This document shows positions 56,794-64,000 of a stretch of DNA of 64,000 bases, in pieces (position 1 is the stretch's first letter; each line of letters begins with the position of its first letter). A program made the translations under genes and the position numbers. The stretch is taken from NCBI RefSeq assembly GCF_015207425.1, contig NZ_JADEWZ010000016.1, positions 62,001 to 126,000 on the forward strand, in the 5' to 3' direction. This DNA is from Lusitaniella coriacea LEGE 07157. Its GTDB lineage: Bacteria; Cyanobacteriota; Cyanobacteriia; Cyanobacteriales; Spirulinaceae. Under the pieces are notes generated by a model that worked only from the letters and a program-made list of their open reading frames with translations, ran no database searches and was not told the DNA's origin.

Positions 56794-58017
56794 TTAATGA
56801 TTATTTTGGGAATAAAATCCCTGCAACCACTCTTCTAACACATCGCTCGCTTCTGCAATAGTATGGGAGCTTAAGGAAAGATTGAGGGTTTGCTGACTCC
56901 ATTTCACTAAAGCATCAAGCAGGGTTTTGCGCGATCGCGCCAGACGACGAGAAATCGTGTACTGTTGCGTTTTCATGTGTTTGGCAATCTGCTGTTGGGT
57001 CAACTCTTGACTGTAATACAGGTGCATGAGTTCTCGATTCTGGGCGTTAAATTTATCTAAGGCAGTGGCTAAAACTGCTGTGAGTTCCGACTTTCGCGCT
57101 TGTCGTTGCTGCACTTCTTCGCGATTTGCCAATTCCACAAGCAACGATTCGCTTGCAGTCGCCGATAAAAGATCTTGAACTTCCCTAGAATCCGATTGGG
57201 GTTTGGGCGCATTGAGAGAAGTCATTTTCGGATATAAATAGGAACGAACCTTTTTGGCAGAGTTTGCCAACCATTGCTCGATGGTTTCGGGTTGACGTTC
57301 GGGTTCTGCGATGTCGATTTGAGTGTGGCGTTCGCTGTTGTAAAGCCGAGCAATGGCTTCGAGGGTCGCGCGATCGGGTTTGGTCAACTGGCGGGTTTTA
57401 TTGGCTTGAGTGGGAACGTAGCATTCCTTAAAACACGTCCAAGCGAGTTGATAGCGCGCGATCTCCTCTGAAATCAAACCACCCTGTTCGAGAGCTTCGC
57501 CGAGGCGTTTTTTACTCAATTTGCGCAACAGCGCCCAATTCGTGCAGATATCAATTTCCTGGGACGCGCGCAGGCTATCCCGAATCGTCGATTTGAAAGC
57601 AACATTGGCGTAATCTTTTAAGGTTGAGTTGCGGTCGGGGTTATACCCTCTGAGAATTTTAGGCAGCGCCGCGATCGCGGTTTGAAAGTAATCGGACAAA
57701 TTATAGTGGGTACTGTTAAAACGCGCTAGGGTTTTTTGTGCGACCCAATAACAAGCTTCTTGCAAATACGCAGATAAATGTCCTTCCGCAAGGCTCAATC
57801 GAGCTTGACTCGCTTCTAATTCCTCTGAAGCGGCACTCCAAAGTTTATGCCAATAGAGAACCCAGAAATTTTCCGAAGTTTTTGCTTCTGGGGTCTGCTT
57901 CAAGCGATTTAGCATACTGCGCCGCAATTTAGGGTCTGTTGTCCATCCCTTAAAACGATCGCCATCAAACCGGGCAAAGGTGGAAAAAACGTCTGTCAAA
58001 CTTTGGCGAGAGTGCAT
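56794..58017 (-). CDS. Sigma-70-family (group 3-like) RNA polymerase sigma factor
   Basis: A 407-residue protein. Residues about 90-175 resemble sigma region 2 (LSDYFQTAIAALPKILRGYN; LKDYANVAFKSTIRDSLR). The C-terminal region 4 helix-turn-helix is NRELMHLYYSQELTQQQIAK then HMKTQQYTISRRLARSRKTL. The region between is long and variable. Cyanobacterial group 3 sigma factors of this length exist, and their regulon here is unknown. Its ATG is 3 bases after the stop of the kinase gene upstream, so kinase and sigma factor are one transcription unit. Confidence 0.82.
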   Translation of the reverse strand: MHSRQSLTDVFSTFARFDGDRFKGWTTDPKLRRSMLNRLKQTPEAKTSENFWVLYWHKLWSAASEELEASQARLSLAEGHLSAYLQEACYWVAQKTLARFNSTHYNLSDYFQTAIAALPKILRGYNPDRNSTLKDYANVAFKSTIRDSLRASQEIDICTNWALLRKLSKKRLGEALEQGGLISEEIARYQLAWTCFKECYVPTQANKTRQLTKPDRATLEAIARLYNSERHTQIDIAEPERQPETIEQWLANSAKKVRSYLYPKMTSLNAPKPQSDSREVQDLLSATASESLLVELANREEVQQRQARKSELTAVLATALDKFNAQNRELMHLYYSQELTQQQIAKHMKTQQYTISRRLARSRKTLLDALVKWSQQTLNLSLSSHTIAEASDVLEEWLQGFYSQNNH

Positions 58018-58020
58018 GAA

Positions 58021-61000
58021 TCAATGATTGTACTGTTCGAGTTCCACTTGTCCCGATAAAATTTGATGAATGTATTCCAATAAATCGGTGCAAGAGTAAG
58101 AATGACCTCGCAAGACTTTGGTTGAAACTTCTTTGAATAAGGATAGCAGTTGAGTTTCTGGATTGCTCGCCTCTTTCGGGGTGGGAGAGTCCGGATCGGG
58201 GGGATCTCGGCGATCGATAATCAAAATCGGCGGTTTCATGGGCAATTGCGCCAATTTCTGGAGTTCTTGTAGCAGCGTCGGGTTCAGGTGTGGGGAGGAG
58301 TGGCGACCTAAATAGATGCAGAGTAAGTTAACCCCGTGGTGCTGAATTTTGTGCTGAACTTCGCTCCAAGAATGGGTTAAATGGCTTTTCAAGCCTGCGG
58401 TTTGCAGGTATTGCACGAAGGCTTTGAGTAACTCTGGTTCTCCTGAATTTCCCTGTCGTTCTAAATCATGGGAATTTTCCTGTGTCCCATTCTCTTCAGG
58501 GGTTTCGAGTTCGCAATCGCCGATCGCGAGAATATGCGGTTGGCTGCTCATGTTTGCCGCAATTTGGATCGCTTGTAAGAGCGGTGCAATTTGATGTCGA
58601 TTGATGGGAACTAAACAGGGAAAAACGGCAAGTCCGCCAATCTGGTTAGCAGATTCCGCGATCGCGGGATCTAATGTCACAATGGGCAAACAGGCTAAGT
58701 GTTTGTGGGTTTTGAGGTCTTTTAAATAGGACAAGGGATCGATCAAACTCGCCGCATCAATCAGCAATACGTTAGGCTGCCAAACGCGAGAGAGGGTATC
58801 CGCTTGTTCGAGATCGTCTGTGGCGACAATGCGATAGTTCAAACTCGATGAAGAGCTATTTAACGCTGCATCCAAGTGAGTGGAGAAAATTGCATTTTCC
58901 CCAGCATTCACATGATGACCTTCGGGATTGAGGTGTAGCAGCGTGAGTTTTCGCGGGTTCTGGGCAAAGCGTTCCCCTAAGTTATAAAGCGCTTCTTGGA
59001 GTGCGGGTTTTTCAATGGGAAGGCTCAAAAAACCGTCCGCTTGGTTGAGTTTTGCCCGCTCTTTTTCTGCCCAGGTTGCCATAACGATCGTGGGAATACT
59101 CTGGGTTTTCTCATCGGCTTTGAGCAGGGTGAGTACGTCCCATCCCGATAGGAGGGGGAGCAAGGGGTTGAGGAAAATGGCGCGGGGCTTGAGCTGGCGG
59201 GCTTTTTCTAGGGCTTCGGTTCCCGATCGCGCGATCGCCACGCGATAGCCCAATTGTTGGAGTCGATCGTTGAGCCGTTCGATGGAACGAGGAACTGCTT
59301 CCACGATTAAAACCAAGTGATTCCAAGCCGCGAATGAGGTATCGGGCAGCGCGATTGGAGAGGACAAGGGTAGATCCTCCCCCTCCCCTTCAATCCCCAT
59401 TGCGTCCCAATCCGGGGGACTGGGGGGCAAAAGCAGGGTGAATTGACTGCCGCGATTGACTTTGGAAATAAAGGAAATTTCTCCCCCGTGGGCGCGAGCC
59501 AGCCGTTGGGTTAACACAAGTCCCAATCCCGTACCTTCAAATTGACGAGTCAGGGGGCTTTCGAGTTGTTGGAATTTTTGGAAAATGAGGTGCTGGGAGG
59601 CTTCGGGAATGCCGATTCCGGTGTCCCAGACGGTAAATTCGATCCACCCTTCCCAACGACTGACTTTCAAGCCCATTTTTCCCCCGGCTGGCGTGAATTT
59701 CAGGGCATTATCTAACAAGTGGAGGAGCATCTGGCGCAGGCGCAGTTCGTCGGCGACGATGGTTTCTAAACCCGGTTCGATCTCGAGGGTAAATCGAACG
59801 GGTAAGGTTTTATGGCGCTCGTCCTTGGCTGATTGTTGGGCGATGGCTTGTTGGTAAGCGCGATCGCAAACGGCGCGCACCCTAACTAAATCGAAAGTCA
59901 GTTTGAGCTGTCCCGCCTCAATGCGCGTTAAATCCAACAAGTCGTTAACGACGCTCATCAATTGCTGTCCGCTTTGATGGATCAATTGAGCGTAGCGCGC
60001 TTGACGCTGGGTAAGTTCCCCCAATTTTCGATCCTTAAGCAGGCTGGACAGTCCTAAAACGGCGGTTAGCGGGGTTTTGAGTTCGTGGCTGATGCAGGCG
60101 AGGAATTCGTCCTTAAGTCGATTCAACTGCACCAAGTCGGCGTTTTTAGCGGCGAGTTCCTTACAGAGTTGGTGCTGTTCTGTGATATCCGTTGCCAGGA
60201 TTAACCACAGGGGAGATTGGAAATGAGCAATTTCGTCAATGCCCAAACCACTTCCCCAATCTCCCGATAAATTGAGGGGAAATTTCACAAATTGCCAAAT
60301 CGTGCCATAGGTTGCGCCGGATTTTCCGATCGCGGTTTGGGCGTTAAAGGTTTCTCCCTCAAACCCCTCGGTTTGGGAAAAGATGGACGAGCGATCCGAG
60401 CGATCCTCTTCGTCCTGAACTAAATTACACCAAGCACTGACAAAATGGCTGCCACTCCAATGTTCGGGGGATGTGGTTTGTCCTTCTTCTCCAATTTCCT
60501 TGCGCCAGATAAGATTTTGGTGGCGAACCTCTCCGCGATCGGTTTGCAGCATTAAAGGAATAGGCAGTTTATCGAGCAGTTGCAAAAGAGCAGACCAGCT
60601 TATGGAAGAGGCAAACGGGAGGTGGATGTTCTCAAAGTCGCGGTCGCGGGAAAATTGCGATTGGAGTAATTGCAGGCTGTCTAAAAGTCCAATAAACTTG
60701 CCTTCAGGATCGACCAAGGCGCAGGTTTGAGCGGCTTGCGCCCCTAAACGTCCGGCTTGCAAATAGGGAAAAAAGTCCCTAACGTTCATTTGTGAGGGAA
60801 GAATGGCAACGGGTTCTATCAGCGATCGCAAGTCGAGGGGATCGATTTCACAATCTGGATTGTAGGAAGGTCCCCCTAAGCCCGAATAAACCGGCAAACA
60901 GCGCAAAAGATGCGGCATCATCGCTTTGAGCTTAAGAATTCCCAAGGGCGCTTGGTGTTCGCTAACGACAACGATCGCGTCATTTTGACCGCTCAGGAAA

Positions 61001-61089
61001 ATCGATTTGAGGCTATCGAGAGTTGCTGTCGGCGCGCAAATGGGAACCGTTTGAACAAATTGCTGTAGCGAAAAAACGGAAGTTGACAT
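58021..61089 (-). CDS. CBS-domain hybrid histidine kinase with several degenerate receiver-like domains
   Basis: About 1,022 residues from the ATG at 61089 (MSTSVFSLQQFVQ); an upstream start at 61257 adds 56 residues of doubtful coding. A CBS-like pair lies at about 1-170, a PAS-like region at 190-300, HisKA with the phospho-accepting histidine in CISHELKTPLTAVLG (near 334), and HATPase with FEGTGLGLVL (near 518). Then come three receiver-like folds near 593-700, 713-840 and 851-1000. The first lacks the acidic residues (LVLIVEAVPRS) and has N for the phospho-aspartate (IFLNPLLP). The second has a D in VLLIDAAS, and the third lacks it. Output is probably protein-protein signalling. It is divergent from kaiA by 251 bases. 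Confidence 0.85.
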   Translation of the reverse strand: MSTSVFSLQQFVQTVPICAPTATLDSLKSIFLSGQNDAIVVVSEHQAPLGILKLKAMMPHLLRCLPVYSGLGGPSYNPDCEIDPLDLRSLIEPVAILPSQMNVRDFFPYLQAGRLGAQAAQTCALVDPEGKFIGLLDSLQLLQSQFSRDRDFENIHLPFASSISWSALLQLLDKLPIPLMLQTDRGEVRHQNLIWRKEIGEEGQTTSPEHWSGSHFVSAWCNLVQDEEDRSDRSSIFSQTEGFEGETFNAQTAIGKSGATYGTIWQFVKFPLNLSGDWGSGLGIDEIAHFQSPLWLILATDITEQHQLCKELAAKNADLVQLNRLKDEFLACISHELKTPLTAVLGLSSLLKDRKLGELTQRQARYAQLIHQSGQQLMSVVNDLLDLTRIEAGQLKLTFDLVRVRAVCDRAYQQAIAQQSAKDERHKTLPVRFTLEIEPGLETIVADELRLRQMLLHLLDNALKFTPAGGKMGLKVSRWEGWIEFTVWDTGIGIPEASQHLIFQKFQQLESPLTRQFEGTGLGLVLTQRLARAHGGEISFISKVNRGSQFTLLLPPSPPDWDAMGIEGEGEDLPLSSPIALPDTSFAAWNHLVLIVEAVPRSIERLNDRLQQLGYRVAIARSGTEALEKARQLKPRAIFLNPLLPLLSGWDVLTLLKADEKTQSIPTIVMATWAEKERAKLNQADGFLSLPIEKPALQEALYNLGERFAQNPRKLTLLHLNPEGHHVNAGENAIFSTHLDAALNSSSSSLNYRIVATDDLEQADTLSRVWQPNVLLIDAASLIDPLSYLKDLKTHKHLACLPIVTLDPAIAESANQIGGLAVFPCLVPINRHQIAPLLQAIQIAANMSSQPHILAIGDCELETPEENGTQENSHDLERQGNSGEPELLKAFVQYLQTAGLKSHLTHSWSEVQHKIQHHGVNLLCIYLGRHSSPHLNPTLLQELQKLAQLPMKPPILIIDRRDPPDPDSPTPKEASNPETQLLSLFKEVSTKVLRGHSYSCTDLLEYIHQILSGQVELEQYNH

Positions 61090-61340
61090 GGGGAACTCGG
61101 CTAAGGGCAAGGTTGCCAAGGGAACGCCCAGGCAAGGAAATTCAGGAAAGTAATTATAAATTTTAAGGTAAGAATTTTCGATGAGATTATGGCTTTCATT
61201 ATGACGCTTTGGAAGCCTGACGCGGGGACGGTGCTTACAATTAATTACATTTCTCACCAGGGATGTATAAATGTTAATCTTTATAAATGAGATATTAAAT
61301 TTTTCAGTAAAAAGTTAAATTCAAGCACTATATATGGTTA

Positions 61341-62240
61341 ATGTCCGATAATCTGCAAGATAGGGCTTTTGCGCCTAACCCCTCAATTTCCCAATTGGTT
61401 CTCTATATATTGAGCGAGACTTCAGCACTCACTCAGTCATTGCCAGCGTCTTTAGATATGGATCGCTATCGTACTGTTGTGCTGCAATCTCCTGCTGAAT
61501 TTATTGAAGCAGTGGAGCGAGACAAAGAGGAGATCGATTGTTTGATCTTAGAGGACGGACGGGATACGGTTGAAATTCTGGAAAAGTTGCGCGATCGCGG
61601 ACTATTATTGCCTGCGGTAATGCTCGTTCCTCCCGATGACGAACGATCTTCTTTTTTCTATCATACAGGCGAGGTTCGACATCCCACCCACAATCCCGCT
61701 CAACTCCCCTCCGCCATCGATCGCGCGATCGCGCAATTCCTGAAATTAGCGCCTTCCTGCGCGCTTCCCCGCAACGCGCCGCAAAATGAGAAAGAAGACA
61801 ATTCACAAAATTTTCTCCTGCTACAACAACATCGCCTATCGGAAAAACTGAAAGAGCGATTGGGATACCTCGGGGTTTACTATAAAAGGAATTCCCAAGA
61901 TTTTTGGCGAAATTTATCCCGATATGAGAAAAAAAACCTATTAGATAAACTTCGTTCGGAGTATCGTGAAATTATTCTCAATTACTTCTCCCAAGAAGAG
62001 CAACTAAATCAAAGCATCGATCAATTTGTCAACCAAGCCTTTTTTGCCGATCTCTCAGTTTCTCAACTTTTAGAAATTCATATGGAACTTATCGATGAAT
62101 TTTCCCAACAGCTCAAACTGGAAGGACGGAGTGATGAAATTCTTTTGGACTATCGTTTAGCTTTGATTGATATTATTGCTCATCTATGCGAAATGTATCG
62201 TCGCTCGATTCCCAGAGAAGACTTATTATTAGAACTCTAA
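61341..62240 (+). CDS. kaiA: Circadian clock protein KaiA
   Basis: KaiA stimulates KaiC autophosphorylation. It has 299 residues, the long form. The N-terminal pseudo-receiver (about 15-135: LVLYILSETSALTQSL; IDCLILEDGRDTVEILEKL) is followed by a variable linker and the C-terminal dimerising KaiC-binding domain (about 175-290: LLLQQHRLSEKLKERLGYLG; LDYRLALIDIIAHLCEMYRR). kaiB starts 100 bases after it. The order kaiA-kaiB-kaiC is standard. Confidence 0.97.
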   Translation: MSDNLQDRAFAPNPSISQLVLYILSETSALTQSLPASLDMDRYRTVVLQSPAEFIEAVERDKEEIDCLILEDGRDTVEILEKLRDRGLLLPAVMLVPPDDERSSFFYHTGEVRHPTHNPAQLPSAIDRAIAQFLKLAPSCALPRNAPQNEKEDNSQNFLLLQQHRLSEKLKERLGYLGVYYKRNSQDFWRNLSRYEKKNLLDKLRSEYREIILNYFSQEEQLNQSIDQFVNQAFFADLSVSQLLEIHMELIDEFSQQLKLEGRSDEILLDYRLALIDIIAHLCEMYRRSIPREDLLLEL

Positions 62241-62339
62241 TACTGTCAGCATAAACTTCAAATCGTTCTATTTATGAAGATCGATATTTCAACTTTTTGC
62301 CTTCCCACAATTCACTATTTATAGCAATATTTGACGATC

Positions 62340-62639
62340 ATGCAAAAAAAAACTTATGTCTTAAAACTATACGTCGCAGGAAATACACCCAACTCAGCAA
62401 GAGCATTGAAAACCCTTAAAGATATTCTCGAACAAGAATTTCAAGGCGTTTATGCCCTTAAAGTCATCGATGTTCTTCGGAATCCTCAACTCGCTGAAGA
62501 AGATAAAATTCTTGCAACGCCAACTCTATCTAAGGTGTTGCCACCGCCAGTACGTAAAATCATTGGGGATTTGTCCGACAGAGAAAAAGTATTAATTGGT
62601 CTAGATCTTTTATACGAAGAAATTCCTGAGATACAATGA
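62340..62639 (+). CDS. kaiB: Circadian clock protein KaiB
   Basis: Fold-switching clock protein that binds KaiC and captures KaiA. It has 99 residues from the ATG at 62340 ([19 protein letters not shown]), with the typical [20 protein letters not shown] and [24 protein letters not shown] three codons upstream is also open, but the ATG fits the family. The 100-base gap after kaiA is long enough for a separate kaiBC promoter, which I cannot place. Confidence 0.97.
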   Translation: MQKKTYVLKLYVAGNTPNSARALKTLKDILEQEFQGVYALKVIDVLRNPQLAEEDKILATPTLSKVLPPPVRKIIGDLSDREKVLIGLDLLYEEIPEIQ

Positions 62640-62704
62640 AATCTCAAGCTAATCTTTCAATTTAATCTTGATTTAAAAGCGATTTAACTTTTTTTATTAA
62701 CAAA

Positions 62705-64000
62705 ATGAATTCAGTCAATTCCAGCGAGCAACAAGCACAAAGCTTTCCCTTAAAGGGTGTCCGTAAAATCAGGACAATGATTGAAGGTTTTGACGAAATC
62801 AGTCATGGCGGAATGCCAATTGGTCGTACAACCCTGGCTAGCGGTACATCTGGAACGGGAAAAACCTTATTAGCCGTTCAATTTCTCTACAATGGAATTA
62901 AAGACTTTGGCGATCCTGGTATTTTTGTAACCTTTGAAGAATCTCCCACAGATATTATTACAAATGCCTGTAGTTTTGGTTGGGATTTACAAGAATTAAT
63001 CGATCGCGGAAAATTATTTATTTTGGACGCATCCCCCGATCCTGAAGGACAAGAAGTGGTGGGAAACTTCGATCTTTCTGCATTAATCGAGCGAATTCAA
63101 TACGCCATTCGGAAGTATAAAGCCAAGCGAGTTTCAATTGATTCTGTCACCGCAGTCTTTCAACAATACGAAGGTGCTTCTGTCGTTCGCAGAGAAATCT
63201 TTCGCCTAGTCGCTCGCCTCAAACAAATTGGCGTAACCTCGATTATGACCACAGAAAGAGTCGATGAATACGGTCCTGTTGCGCGCTATGGCGTTGAAGA
63301 ATTTGTATCGGATAACGTTATTATTCTTCGCAACGTTTTAGAAGGAGAACGACGGCGACGCACGATGGAAATCCTCAAATTACGAGGAACAACCCACATG
63401 AAAGGAGAATATCCTTTCACCCTGACGAAAAACGGCATTAATATCTTCCCATTAGGCGCAATGCGCTTAACGCAACGATCGTCCAATGCACGCAGTTCTT
63501 CCGGCGTTAAAACCCTAGATGAAATGTGCGGCGGCGGATTTTTTAAAGATTCGATTATCCTAGCAACCGGCGCGACAGGAACCGGGAAAACATTGCTGGT
63601 GAGTAAATTTCTTCAGGAAGGTTGCAAACAAGGAGAAAGAGCCATTCTTTTTGCTTACGAAGAATCTCGCGCGCAGCTTGCGCGAAATGCGAATTCTTGG
63701 GGTGTTGATTTTGAGGAAATGGAAAAGAAAGGATTATTAAAAGTCATCTGTTCCTATCCCGAATCTGCTGGATTAGAAGATCACCTGCAAATCATCAAAT
63801 CGGAAATTGAAGAATTTAAACCCTCTCGTATCGCGATTGACTCTCTTTCTGCTTTAGCCAGAGGCGTAACCAATAATGCATTTCGCCAGTTTGTTATTGG
63901 GGTAACGGGTTATGCCAAACAGGAAGAAATCACGGGTTTCTTTACCAATACAACCGATCAATTTATGGGTTCCCATTCGATTACCGAATCCCATATCTCC
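62705..64000 (+). CDS. kaiC: Circadian clock protein KaiC (3' end cut by window edge)
   Basis: Double-domain RecA-type ATPase, kinase and phosphatase at the core of the clock. 432 codons are visible. CI: Walker A SGTSGTGKTLL, glutamates in VTFEESP. CII: Walker A ATGATGTGKTLL, glutamates in FAYEESRAQL. The last visible residues, HSITESHIS, reach the Ser of the Ser/Thr phosphorylation pair (S431/T432 in S. elongatus); the window ends at that Ser. About 85-90 C-terminal residues are missing. Its ATG is 65 bases after kaiB. Confidence 0.98.
   Translation, partial: MNSVNSSEQQAQSFPLKGVRKIRTMIEGFDEISHGGMPIGRTTLASGTSGTGKTLLAVQFLYNGIKDFGDPGIFVTFEESPTDIITNACSFGWDLQELIDRGKLFILDASPDPEGQEVVGNFDLSALIERIQYAIRKYKAKRVSIDSVTAVFQQYEGASVVRREIFRLVARLKQIGVTSIMTTERVDEYGPVARYGVEEFVSDNVIILRNVLEGERRRRTMEILKLRGTTHMKGEYPFTLTKNGINIFPLGAMRLTQRSSNARSSSGVKTLDEMCGGGFFKDSIILATGATGTGKTLLVSKFLQEGCKQGERAILFAYEESRAQLARNANSWGVDFEEMEKKGLLKVICSYPESAGLEDHLQIIKSEIEEFKPSRIAIDSLSALARGVTNNAFRQFVIGVTGYAKQEEITGFFTNTTDQFMGSHSITESHIS

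Noticed and set aside
56428-56838. Plus-strand frame of 136 codons across the intergenic cruciform
   Set aside because: It overlaps two opposite-strand genes and gives low-information sequence.

Overview
The window is cyanobacterial chromosome. The evidence is direct: petB, petD and petN of the cytochrome b6f complex, a kaiA-kaiB-kaiC circadian cluster running off the right edge, a CtpA-type D1-processing protease beside petBD, an NblB-like HEAT protein, a cyanobacterial-type omega subunit, a PEP-CTERM protein and many copies of the HIP1 octamer GCGATCGC. Several Uma2 (DUF820) genes, filamentous-haemagglutinin-type secretion, STAND/GAF signalling genes and heptamer tandem repeats fit a large, probably filamentous genome, but the species cannot be read from this sequence.

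Layout. 1-5.8 kb, minus strand: pdxA (cut by the left edge), a metal ABC permease and ATPase separated by an Uma2 gene and headed by a Fur/Zur-like box, then mtnA and ctpA. 6.1-10.1 kb, plus strand: petB, petD, a GDP-mannose 4,6-dehydratase and a GT4 glycosyltransferase. 10-18.6 kb: mostly housekeeping and conserved unknown genes (DUF4330, DUF4340, Uma2, mnmE, DUF2062, rpoZ, petN) and the first copy of a MITE-like element. 18.7-24 kb is accessory: an antitoxin-like gene, a NACHT-pentapeptide NLR-like ATPase, and a toxin-antitoxin/RHH island held between two 331-bp direct repeats. 24-26.9 kb: cysK, the second MITE-like copy and a PEP-CTERM protein. 27.1-32.6 kb: two AAA_35 signalling proteins, one vMAP-TIR-AAA and one AAA followed by four GAF domains. 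32.7-39.1 kb: a type I restriction-modification locus in which hsdM, hsdS and hsdR are all broken, with a GIY-YIG gene and a VapBC-type pair between them and in-frame tandem repeats in hsdM and hsdR. 39.1-48.4 kb: tRNA-Val, DUF2227, CBS protein, nblB, a third Uma2 gene, a solute-binding lipoprotein, moaD, an ABC-2 exporter, a small membrane protein, an amidase and sulfiredoxin. 48.4-56.5 kb: secreted or membrane unknowns, a NYN-domain nuclease, a glycine-rich haemagglutinin-type protein and a zinc-ribbon membrane protein. 56.8-64 kb: a sigma-70-like factor and a hybrid kinase with degenerate receivers, divergent from kaiABC.

The most unusual sequence-level signal is a family of short hairpins with a near-constant core (TTCGRC-n-GCTCA or its complement) and arms that differ from copy to copy but stay complementary. 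Copies lie in both MITE-like elements and across the broken hsd locus. The 12-bp and 18-bp tandem arrays inside hsdM and hsdR look like expansions of this hairpin. The best candidates for little-described biology are the paired TIR-AAA and AAA-GAF4 genes, the NACHT-pentapeptide gene beside a toxin-antitoxin island, and the kinase/sigma-like pair divergent from the clock genes.
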